Part shown: in pieces, positions 1-4,988 of the stretch
Layout of the letters: the number at the start of each line of letters is the position of its first letter
Position numbering within the stretch: position 1 is the first letter of the stretch
From: Oscillospiraceae bacterium
GTDB lineage: Bacteria > Bacillota > Clostridia > Oscillospirales > Ruminococcaceae
Direction of reading: 5' to 3'
Assembly (NCBI GenBank): GCA_029240015.1
Contig: JARBTU010000075.1
Coordinates: forward strand, 1-7,544
Length of the DNA: 7,544 nt
Program-made: the position numbers and the translations under genes
Notes under the pieces: generated by a model
The model's input: only the letters and a program-made list of their open reading frames with translations
Databases searched by the model: none
What the model was told of the DNA's origin: nothing

Positions 1-636
1 ATCTGCAAGGCTCTTGAGGTAACAGATACATACTTGTGTGTTGGATCTTGTTCCTATATTTCTGAATTTGAATTTTAAATCACTGGTTCTAATCTTCCTT
101 CTGATAAGCGAAGTACTGAGCAAAATCGATTCATTGAAGCCTTCCCGCGGACCTCTTAAAGATTTTTCCGTGTCCGGCTCTTCAACTGCTCTGTATTCCC
201 AGCCTTTTGAATTGATAATTAATGCGTCTTTAAACCCATCTACAAACAGAATCGTATCGCCGTATAGTATCGACTGCATGATTTCAGACAGGTCTTGTGA
301 TTGTTTTACATCATTACAGGTAATGACCTGCCCTTTTATTTCTCCCAGCGTATTATCCGATTGTGCAAGCATTTTATTGGAAACAATCGGTTGTATAATA
401 TATTCATTGATAATTGAGTTGTTTATCATACCGTCAATAAAAAAAATACAGCAGGAGACATCTTTATTTTTCTGGTTTTGAAAATTTCTTACTATAATGG
501 TATCGTCATCTTCAAATATTGTTGAAATCATCTGAATATTTGCTTCTAAATATTTTGACAAAGAAAAACCATTTAGATCCGGTTTTCCGGTTGGTTCCAC
601 AAGGACAGATTCTTTTTTATTCGATTCTTTAAACAC
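1..636 (-). CDS. GerA-family spore germination protein, N-terminal part (cut by left edge)
   Basis: This is the N-terminal soluble domain of a GerA-type (subunit A) germinant receptor protein, which sits in the spore inner membrane and takes part in nutrient-triggered germination. The frame is open from a GTG at 636-634 to base 1, giving 212 residues with no stop. The GTG is chosen because AGGAGG (649-644) lies 7 bases before it. Visible family marks are a FVDGFKDALI strand-turn at residues 131-140, the stretch EEPDTEKSLRGPREGFNES at about 152-170 (the GerA hallmark of acidic Pro-Glu followed by RGPREGF.E), then SLIRRKIR at 176-183 and an IG.RSNTQV segment near 194-202. The transmembrane half of the family, which normally starts after about residue 240, is outside the window. 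Subunits B and C would be expected further left but cannot be seen. SpoVAF-type paralogues share this domain, so the exact receptor name is left open. Family assignment is secure. Confidence 0.95.
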   Translation of the reverse strand, partial: MFKESNKKESVLVEPTGKPDLNGFSLSKYLEANIQMISTIFEDDDTIIVRNFQNQKNKDVSCCIFFIDGMINNSIINEYIIQPIVSNKMLAQSDNTLGEIKGQVITCNDVKQSQDLSEIMQSILYGDTILFVDGFKDALIINSKGWEYRAVEEPDTEKSLRGPREGFNESILLSTSLIRRKIRTSDLKFKFRNIGTRSNTQVCICYLKSLAD

Positions 637-643
637 GTCAAAT

Positions 644-649
644 CCTCCT
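644..649 (-). promoter_or_regulatory. Ribosome binding site that sets the GTG start of the GerA-family gene
   Basis: The minus strand reads AGGAGG here, a full match to the 16S rRNA anti-Shine-Dalgarno, with 7 bases between it and the GTG. It decides the start, because no ATG at the beginning of this frame has comparable spacing. Confidence 0.85.
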
Positions 650-667
650 GATAGAAAATTATACAAA

Positions 668-696
668 TATTATCTACCAATATCTTGAACGTATAC
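668..696 (-). promoter_or_regulatory. Possible forespore (sigma-G-like) promoter of the GerA-family gene
   Basis: The minus strand has GTATA (696-692), 17 bases, then GATAATA (674-668). In Bacillus the sigma-G pattern is roughly GHATR, 17-18 bases, CATWMTA, so the match is complete for the -35 and one base off for the -10. Transcription would start near 661, about 12 bases before the AGGAGG. GerA receptors are known to be made in the forespore under sigma-G, which fits. In such AT-rich DNA a chance match is possible. Confidence 0.4.
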
Positions 697-890
697 ATGT
701 GTAAAAAAATAAAAGAGCGAAGCAATTATTTGTCTTTTTAAGGCGAATCTATAATTTGAATAAACCATGTACTGGCTATGAACTTATAAAATTATAAACA
801 AATGGAGAGAGAATATTATGTAAAACTATATAAAAGTGTAGAATTAACTAAACAAAGTATGGTATCCTTACGAAATATATTATATGATAA

Positions 891-930
891 GAGCAATACC
901 TTACTTGTTTGAAAAACTTGCTCGTCTTTT
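891..930 (+). promoter_or_regulatory. Inverted repeat with T run in the protease leader (terminator- or attenuator-like)
   Basis: GAGCAA (891-896) can pair with TTGCTC (918-923). A smaller GTTT/AAAC pairing can form inside the loop. A run of T residues (926-931) follows, as in an intrinsic terminator. It ends about 28 bases before the protease ATG. The stem is only 6 bp with a 21-base loop, so it would be weak. It could mark the end of an upstream transcript or a leader control element, or be chance. Confidence 0.25.
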
Positions 931-936
931 TATAAA
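909..936 (+). promoter_or_regulatory. Candidate sigma-A-like promoter of the protease gene
   Basis: TTGAAA (909-914) and TATAAA (931-936) are separated by 16 bases, a fair vegetative-type match. Transcription would begin near 943, at the first base of the GGGAG ribosome site, leaving a very short leader. That tight fit lowers confidence, and the true promoter may lie further upstream or use a sporulation sigma factor. Confidence 0.25.
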
Positions 937-958
937 TTTGATGGGAGTATGAAAAAGA

Positions 959-2743
959 ATGATACCAAATACAAATAAATTATCTACTAAATCAATAATT
1001 TCTTGCTTTGCAATTATAATCTCTTTACTGTTAGGAATAGGGTCTGCACCTGAAAACTTTTTTGCTCCAAATTCTGTCACTGCTGAGAATCAGCCGACTA
1101 TCCAATACACGATGGATAACTCCGCTGTACCAGAAACTGATAAAGAAGCAGAAAATCACGTCTCGAATTCAGATAAAGCAAAATCTTCGACTGATCTCGA
1201 AAATTATGCTAATGATTCTAAGGCTGAAGATTCCACAAAGAACATTAAATCTGCCCCAGCGAAAACGGGTTCGGATAATTCTTCTAACGATATCAATCTA
1301 AAATTGGATACTTCTTCACTTGAAGATAACAATCCGTCTAAAAAAATTATCGTTGTTTTTAAAGATAAAGTTGATAAAAAAGCAATTGAGCAATCAAATG
1401 CTACAATAAACTGTGAATACACAAGCATCCCTGCCGTGTCTATAACAATTAACCCATCGAAGATTAAGGATCTTGAAAAAAATTCCAATATTGCTTCCAT
1501 AGAAAATGACCAGATTGTGCAGGTCTCTTCTCAAACAGAAAGCTGGGGAATCAGCACCACCAATGCACCTAAAGCATGGGAATCAAACTATACTGGAAAA
1601 GGTGTTAAGATTGCTGTTATTGATACAGGAATCGCTAATCATGAAGACTTAAACATATCCGGAGGTGTGTCATTTGTTCAGGGTGTTACCTCTTATGCGG
1701 ACGATTTCGGACACGGAACACACGTCGCAGGTATTATCGGCGCTAAAAATAACACTGTGGGTACTATAGGCATGGCTTATGAAGCAAGTCTTTATGCTGT
1801 TAAAGTGTTAGACAAAACGGGTGAAGGAAGCCTTGCTAACGTGGCAAAGGGAATCGACTGGGCAATAAAAAACAAGATGGATATTGTAAATATGAGTTTA
1901 GGCGATACCACTACCTCTCCGGTATTAAAAAGTATGGTTGACACAGCTTATAATAAAGGCATATTGATTGTAGCGGCTGCAGGAAACTCAGGAACTTCGG
2001 ACGGTACCGAGGACACCGTGAACTTCCCCGCAAGATACAGTTCGGTTATTTCGGTTGCTGCTGTTGATAAAAAGAGCAAGCGTGCTTCATTTTCTTCAAC
2101 AGGAACAACTGTTGAGGTTGCCGCTCCTGGAGTGGACATTGTCAGTACATATTTAAATAATACCTATGCCACAATGAGCGGCACTTCAATGGCTTGTCCT
2201 TATGTCGCAGGAGATTTGGCTCTTTTAAAACAAGCCTATCCTGACCTTTCTAACACAGAATTACGCCAAAAGCTGCAGGAAAGTGTTATTGATTTGGGAT
2301 CTTCCGGAAAAGACACCTGGTATGGATACGGTCTGATACAGGCACCTGTAAAAGACATTACCGAGCCGAGTCTAAAGCAAACAAGTACATTTATCAGCAC
2401 CGACAGTGATACCTATTTCAATTATGAAAATATCCGTTTTCAAACCACTGTAAGAGACGGGAACAATAAAATTATAAGTGATGCGGATGTCAAGTTTATC
2501 ATAATTGCTCCAAACGGAGAAAAGATGTATTATAATGGCCAAACAGATTCGAACGGTATATATGTCTGCACGTTTAATAATGTTCTCAAAACAAAAGGTA
2601 CCTATCAGGTTATAGCGAAGTCCTCCCATGATGGTTATGAAAACAGTTCTGCAACCATGGCGCTTCAGATAAAAAACGTGGCCGGCAGTACAGGGAATAT
2701 CACATCAAAAATCTTGACTTTGTTTGGTCTGGTTAGTCCATAG
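959..2743 (+). CDS. Secreted subtilisin-type serine protease (peptidase S8) with I9 propeptide and C-terminal Ig-like domain
   Basis: The gene encodes a 594-residue secreted endopeptidase. Lys8 and Lys11 precede a hydrophobic core at about 13-30 (signal peptide). Residues about 45-125 form a polar linker rich in Asp, Ser, Asn and Lys. An inhibitor-I9 propeptide runs about 128-188 (it begins KKIIVVFKDKV) and would act as folding chaperone and be cleaved off near 190. The S8 domain (about 195-465) has a complete active site: Asp222 in AVIDTG, His252 in GHGTHVAG, oxyanion Asn343 in AAGNSG and Ser410 in SGTSMACP. A beta-rich tail (about 472-574) resembles Ig/macroglobulin-like repeats (P.G, TDSNGIY, GTYQV). 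The start at 959 is chosen because GGGAG (943-947) lies 11 bases upstream and the signal peptide follows. The neighbouring GerA-family gene is divergent, so no operon is implied. The substrate is unknown; general scavenging or a sporulation-stage role are both possible. Confidence 0.95.
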   Translation: MIPNTNKLSTKSIISCFAIIISLLLGIGSAPENFFAPNSVTAENQPTIQYTMDNSAVPETDKEAENHVSNSDKAKSSTDLENYANDSKAEDSTKNIKSAPAKTGSDNSSNDINLKLDTSSLEDNNPSKKIIVVFKDKVDKKAIEQSNATINCEYTSIPAVSITINPSKIKDLEKNSNIASIENDQIVQVSSQTESWGISTTNAPKAWESNYTGKGVKIAVIDTGIANHEDLNISGGVSFVQGVTSYADDFGHGTHVAGIIGAKNNTVGTIGMAYEASLYAVKVLDKTGEGSLANVAKGIDWAIKNKMDIVNMSLGDTTTSPVLKSMVDTAYNKGILIVAAAGNSGTSDGTEDTVNFPARYSSVISVAAVDKKSKRASFSSTGTTVEVAAPGVDIVSTYLNNTYATMSGTSMACPYVAGDLALLKQAYPDLSNTELRQKLQESVIDLGSSGKDTWYGYGLIQAPVKDITEPSLKQTSTFISTDSDTYFNYENIRFQTTVRDGNNKIISDADVKFIIIAPNGEKMYYNGQTDSNGIYVCTFNNVLKTKGTYQVIAKSSHDGYENSSATMALQIKNVAGSTGNITSKILTLFGLVSP

Positions 2744-2760
2744 ATGTATAAATTTTAAAA

Positions 2761-2807
2761 GCAGCGGTCTTTTCATGCCATTGCTGATGAGACGCTGTTT
2801 CTTTATT
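2761..2807 (+). terminator. Probable terminator of the protease gene
   Basis: An imperfect stem begins 17 bases after the protease stop. CAGCG plus TCT (2762-2770, with one bulged G) pairs with AGA plus CGCTG (2790-2797), TCAT/ATGA can extend it inward, and the T-rich tail TTTCTTTATT follows at 2798-2807. The bulge and the roughly 10-base inner loop make it moderate in strength. Confidence 0.45.
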
Positions 2808-2860
2808 GGCAGATTCAGAAAAAGGACAATACCACTCCCCTTCAAAATTTAATTTACGAA

Positions 2861-2880
2861 TTCGACGTATTTCGACAAAA
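2861..2880 (-). promoter_or_regulatory. Tandem Spo0A boxes
   Basis: On the minus strand, 2880-2870 reads TTTTGTCGAAA, an exact match to the Spo0A box core TGTCGAA with its usual T and A flanks. A second copy, CGTCGAA (2867-2861), differs from TGNCGAA at one base. The two are in the same orientation with their starts 10 bp apart, which places them on one face of the helix. A third, weaker match (TTACGAA, 2854-2860) is in the other orientation. Spo0A is the master regulator of sporulation entry in Bacilli and Clostridia. Confidence 0.55.
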
Positions 2881-2904
2881 TATTTATTAATATTTATGTA
2901 CAAT
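2872..2904 (+). promoter_or_regulatory. Possible Spo0A-activated promoter reading right
   Basis: TCGACA (2872-2877), inside the better Spo0A box, is one base from a -35 TTGACA. TACAAT (2899-2904), one base from TATAAT, lies 21 bases downstream. That is too long for an ordinary vegetative promoter, but a spacing of about 21-22 is known for Spo0A-activated promoters such as spoIIG and spoIIE. A transcript would start near 2911 and stop at the 3018-3065 hairpin, giving about 150 bases. No known gene follows, so the function is inference. Confidence 0.35.
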
Positions 2905-2939
2905 GTGGTTAAACGATTTGTTAAGAAGATATAAAACAT

Positions 2940-2990
2940 ATGCAAATTCATAATACATATGGATCTACGTTTTTAATATTCTTCATTTGA
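2940..2990 (+). CDS. Possible 16-residue hydrophobic micro-ORF downstream of the Spo0A boxes
   Basis: ATG at 2940 opens 16 codons (MQIHNTYGSTFLIFFI) ending in TGA. The C-terminal half is hydrophobic. The only ribosome-site candidate is a weak AAGAAG (2923-2928), 11 bases upstream. It is listed because it is the only short ORF of any length in the predicted 2911-3063 transcript. It matches nothing recognised, and the RNA may equally be non-coding or not exist. Confidence 0.12.
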   Translation: MQIHNTYGSTFLIFFI

Positions 2991-3017
2991 TTTTGCCAAT
3001 AACTATACACAAACCAT

Positions 3018-3065
3018 ATAAAAAATACCGTTTTAGATTTGTAAATCTAAAACGGTATTTTTTAT
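3018..3065 (+). terminator. Long perfect inverted repeat, bidirectional intrinsic terminator
   Basis: Two 23-base arms (3018-3040 and 3043-3065) are exact reverse complements around a 2-base centre, so the RNA would fold as a stem with a small TTTGTAAA-like loop. The stem centre contains CCGTTTTAG and the outer ends are runs of A on the left and T on the right (3058-3063). It can therefore terminate on either strand. It would stop any rightward transcript coming from the protease or the Spo0A-box region. Confidence 0.85.
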
Positions 3066-3086
3066 GTTTATCCATTTTTAAATAGC

Positions 3087-3122
3087 AAAAAACAACAGTG
3101 AGTCTGTTGACTCGCTGTTGTT
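3087..3122 (-). terminator. Terminator of the leftward two-component operon
   Basis: On the minus strand a 14-bp stem (3122-3109 with 3104-3091, one G-U pair) encloses a 4-base loop. It is followed directly by a run of six T residues (3092-3087). It begins four bases after the response regulator stop codon, the usual place for the operon's intrinsic terminator. Confidence 0.85.
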
Positions 3123-3125
3123 GCG

Positions 3126-3755
3126 TTAGTTCCCTTTATGATGCTTATAATAGAACACAGCCAGCTGCGTTCTGTCCCGTAGCTCTAATTTATCTAAAAT
3201 TGTGCTAAGATAATTCCGAATTGTTCCTTCGCTTAAATAGAGAGTATCCGCAATCTCTTTGTTGCTGAAACCTTTTGCCACTAACTCTATGACTTCTTTT
3301 TCCCGTTCATTAATGTTATATTCCAGTAAGTCAATTTCCCGCTGTCCACTCATAAGAGACGGGAGTTTCGTGACAATCTCACTTCCAAACACGCTTTGAC
3401 CGGACATAACCGCTTTCAAGGAGGGCGAAATTGTTTCAATGTTCTGTTTAATCAAATAGCCTTTTGCACCCATTCGCAGTGCTTTAATAATATATTCGTT
3501 GTCCGAAAAAGTAGTTAGAAATAAGATTTTAGCACTCGGATATGTTTTTAAAATCTTTTCTCCTGCATCCAATCCGCTCATGCCATTCATCTGAATATCC
3601 ATTAATAATATGTCAGGAAAGTTCATTCTGTAAAGTCTTATCGCTTCCTCTCCGCTTGTCGCGGATGCGACTACTTCAATATCAGAATCTGCCTGCAAGA
3701 TAGTAGTTAATGATGCGCAAACGAACGGGTCATCATCTATAATAATAATCCTCAT
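3126..3755 (-). CDS. NarL/LuxR-family response regulator
   Basis: This cytoplasmic transcription factor of 209 residues is the partner of the histidine kinase encoded just upstream. The receiver domain (1 to about 120) has the acidic pocket Asp7-Asp8-Asp9, the phosphoacceptor Asp53 in LLMDIQM, the switch residues Thr81/Thr82 and the conserved Lys103 in GYLIK. A short linker leads to a LuxR-type helix-turn-helix (about 147-203) with INEREKEVIELVAKGFSNKEIA followed by the recognition-helix region LSEGTIRNYLS. Length and layout are normal for the family (LnrK/YfiK, LiaR, DesR types). Its start codon lies 3 bases after the kinase stop, and its ribosome site (AAAGGAAAGG) is inside the kinase 3' end, so translation is probably coupled. 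The half-site array at 4889-4928 is its most likely target. Family assignment is secure; target and signal are inferred. Confidence 0.96.
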   Translation of the reverse strand: MRIIIIDDDPFVCASLTTILQADSDIEVVASATSGEEAIRLYRMNFPDILLMDIQMNGMSGLDAGEKILKTYPSAKILFLTTFSDNEYIIKALRMGAKGYLIKQNIETISPSLKAVMSGQSVFGSEIVTKLPSLMSGQREIDLLEYNINEREKEVIELVAKGFSNKEIADTLYLSEGTIRNYLSTILDKLELRDRTQLAVFYYKHHKGN

Positions 3756-3758
3756 ATC

Positions 3759-4823
3759 TTACTGCCTTTCCTTTGGAATCGAAATAAAAATTTTGAAGCC
3801 CTTGTCCTTATTGATCCGAAAAACGCCACGAAAAGAATCTACGCGCTCTTTCATATTCAGCAGTCCAATTCCATTCTGATCCTCATTGACCTGAGCACTG
3901 CCATTGTCTTCGATAATCAATTGATAAAGAGCCGGATGCTCCAATACAGTGACGGACGCCGCCGTTGCATTGCTATGCTTTGTAATGTTTGACAAAGCTT
4001 CCCTCACTATGGCAATAAAACAATATTTAAGTTCCTTTGGCAGTTTTCCTGCATCGAAATTAAGTTTTACAGGGCAAAATTTAAATTCATCAATCAGCAT
4101 ACAAAGTTGAATCTTTAAATCGATAGATTCCTCATGCAAATCATGAACACTGCTCCGAATACTATCCATTGCATCTGATAAAGTACTTTTTATTGAGGTT
4201 AGTTCCTCTTTTGTTTTCTCATCTTGTAAGCTGACCACCTGCAAAGCACTGACCTGCAAGATAGAGCGGGTCAGCAGATGTCCCACATTATCGTGAATCT
4301 CACGGGCTATTCGGTTTCGCTCCCTAAGCGTCGCAAGACGGACTTCATAGTCCTGTTTTTCCATTAGTTCATGATTCTTTCGCTCTAAATGCAAAGCCTT
4401 TTCTTTGGTACGGTCTTGCATCTGATGAAATTCATCCTCAATCCTTTGATATGCAGACGTCCGATGGCGAAGCAGCCATGCCGTAACACAAAACAAAATA
4501 ATTGCTGCAAAAAAAATCGGACTGCAACTCGATAAATGAACGAGCAAAGGCAACACCCAACTGTATTTAAAAAACCTTTTTTTTTGCAGCGTACAATCAT
4601 ATACAAAAAGCGGAATAAAAATAATGAACTCCACTTTCCACAAGCACAGCACAAAATACGCCGCACACAAATACACAGAAATCTTATTTTCAAAATAACT
4701 GCACAGTGAGGTGATTGTAATTGCCAACAAAAGAGCAATTACTGCAATTAATTTAATGTCAATCCAAAATAATGTCAGCAGACACAATCCGAATAATATC
4801 AATTTATCTATTAATTTTTGCAT
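3759..4823 (-). CDS. Membrane sensor histidine kinase (HisKA_3 type)
   Basis: This 354-residue integral-membrane kinase autophosphorylates on histidine and passes phosphate to the response regulator encoded next to it. About five or six hydrophobic segments fill residues 8-118, with almost no external loop, as in intramembrane-sensing kinases of the DesK, LiaS and LnrJ kind. A charged coiled-coil linker follows at about 119-165. The dimerisation domain carries His177 in REIHDNVGHLL. The ATPase domain has the N box (Glu275 and Asn279 in REALSNITKHS), the G1 motif EDNG (Asp306, Gly308) and a G2 motif GIGLLNMKERV at about 316-326. The frame is open up to an ATG at 4895, but 4823 is chosen because AAGGTGGG (4836-4829) is 5 bases before it and the upstream codons overlap the promoter. 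An A9 run lies in the coding strand at 4585-4577. Family certain; signal unknown, probably membrane damage or an antimicrobial. Confidence 0.95.
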   Translation of the reverse strand: MQKLIDKLILFGLCLLTLFWIDIKLIAVIALLLAITITSLCSYFENKISVYLCAAYFVLCLWKVEFIIFIPLFVYDCTLQKKRFFKYSWVLPLLVHLSSCSPIFFAAIILFCVTAWLLRHRTSAYQRIEDEFHQMQDRTKEKALHLERKNHELMEKQDYEVRLATLRERNRIAREIHDNVGHLLTRSILQVSALQVVSLQDEKTKEELTSIKSTLSDAMDSIRSSVHDLHEESIDLKIQLCMLIDEFKFCPVKLNFDAGKLPKELKYCFIAIVREALSNITKHSNATAASVTVLEHPALYQLIIEDNGSAQVNEDQNGIGLLNMKERVDSFRGVFRINKDKGFKIFISIPKERQ

Positions 4824-4828
4824 ATTAT

Positions 4829-4836
4829 CCCACCTT
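4829..4836 (-). promoter_or_regulatory. Ribosome binding site that sets the kinase start
   Basis: The minus strand reads AAGGTGGG 5 bases before ATG 4823. The longer alternative start at 4895 has no purine-rich site before it. Confidence 0.75.
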
Positions 4837-4842
4837 GCACCT

Positions 4843-4851
4843 ATTATATCA
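4843..4851 (-). promoter_or_regulatory. Extended -10 promoter of the two-component operon
   Basis: The minus strand reads TGATATAAT: a perfect TATAAT (4848-4843) with the extended TG motif. The -35 region at 17-base spacing (TATACG, 4871-4866) is poor, which extended -10 promoters tolerate. Transcription would start near 4836, giving a leader of about 13 bases. Confidence 0.55.
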
Positions 4852-4888
4852 TAGAGAATTCGTTTCGTATATAAAATCTGAAAGGCTG

Positions 4889-4928
4889 ATGACATTTGTC
4901 ATATAAAATAATGACAGGGGTCACTGTC
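4889..4928. promoter_or_regulatory. ATGACA/TGTCAT half-site array, probable response regulator operator
   Basis: ATGACA (4889-4894), two bases, then TGTCAT (4897-4902) form a perfect dyad. ATGACA recurs at 4911-4916, 22 bp after the first copy (about two helical turns). GACAG (4913-4917) and CTGTC (4924-4928) form a second dyad around 6 bases. The array lies in the shared promoter region of the sensor operon and the exporter operon, with the second dyad overlapping the exporter -35 position. NarL-type regulators bind such dyads as dimers. Binding by this regulator is inferred from position, not shown. Confidence 0.5.
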
Positions 4929-4953
4929 TTTTGCTCTCTGAAAACGATATACT
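4925..4953 (+). promoter_or_regulatory. Weak -35, activator-type promoter of the ABC exporter operon
   Basis: TATACT (4948-4953) is one base from the -10 consensus. At 17-base spacing the -35 is TGTCTT (4925-4930), a poor match that overlaps the end of the half-site array. A good -10 with a poor -35 next to a dyad operator is the pattern expected where a regulator recruits polymerase. The start would be near 4960, about 29 bases before the ATG. Confidence 0.45.
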
Positions 4954-4988
4954 GAAATTGTTAAATCATGAGTAAAGGAAGCGAGTAT

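Larger units (their letters stand above)
637..958. other. Divergent intergenic region between the GerA-family gene and the protease
   Basis: These 322 bases are AT-rich and hold no credible coding sequence on either strand. They contain the forespore-like promoter reading left, weak promoter-like hexamers reading right, and an inverted repeat with a T run near the right end. A ribosome-site-like GGAGAGAG (804-811) is followed by ATG-TAA at 818-823, which makes no peptide. Nothing else was recognised. Confidence 0.7.
2744..3125. other. Convergent intergenic region with terminators and Spo0A boxes
   Basis: These 382 bases separate the protease from the leftward two-component operon. From left to right they hold the protease terminator, two Spo0A-type boxes with a downstream -10-like site, a possible 16-codon ORF, a long perfect inverted repeat acting as terminator, and the terminator of the leftward operon. 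No established gene was recognised in them. Confidence 0.7.

Noticed and set aside
38..481. A 147-codon open frame on the plus strand
   Set aside because: It lies entirely opposite the GerA-family gene, whose product is clearly recognisable. It has no ribosome site and its product resembles nothing known.
804..823. Ribosome-site-like GGAGAGAG followed by ATG-TAA
   Set aside because: The ATG is followed at once by a stop. Without conservation data a start-stop element cannot be told from chance in AT-rich DNA.
949..978. ATG at 949, closer to GGGAG than the protease ATG
   Set aside because: It opens only nine codons in another frame, with just one base between it and GGGAG. The protease start at 959 leads into a proper signal peptide.
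959..2743. Protease as a clostridial Csp germination protease
   Set aside because: Csp proteases lack a signal peptide and carry a jelly-roll insert in the catalytic domain. This protein has a signal peptide and an uninterrupted S8 domain.
2733..2951. A 72-codon minus-strand frame in the convergent region, ending in a polar stretch with GEWYCPF
   Set aside because: No ribosome site precedes its ATG, it crosses the Spo0A boxes and the protease terminator, and no family was recognised. A decayed gene fragment cannot be excluded.
2936..2961. Repeated ACATATG at 2936-2942 and 2955-2961
   Set aside because: The 7-base unit is short, AT-rich and partly self-palindromic, with only two copies, so chance explains it.
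4385..4738. A 117-codon frame overlapping the kinase in another reading frame
   Set aside because: It is a Cys/Phe-rich shadow of the membrane-spanning part of the kinase, without a ribosome site.
4824..4895. Longer kinase start at ATG 4895
   Set aside because: No ribosome site precedes it. The extra 24 codons cover the perfect extended -10 and the strong ribosome site in front of ATG 4823, and they add nothing typical of the family.
4968..4988. Longer ATPase start at ATG 4968
   Set aside because: The ribosome site AAAGGA lies downstream of it and is placed for ATG 4989, where the usual family beginning starts.
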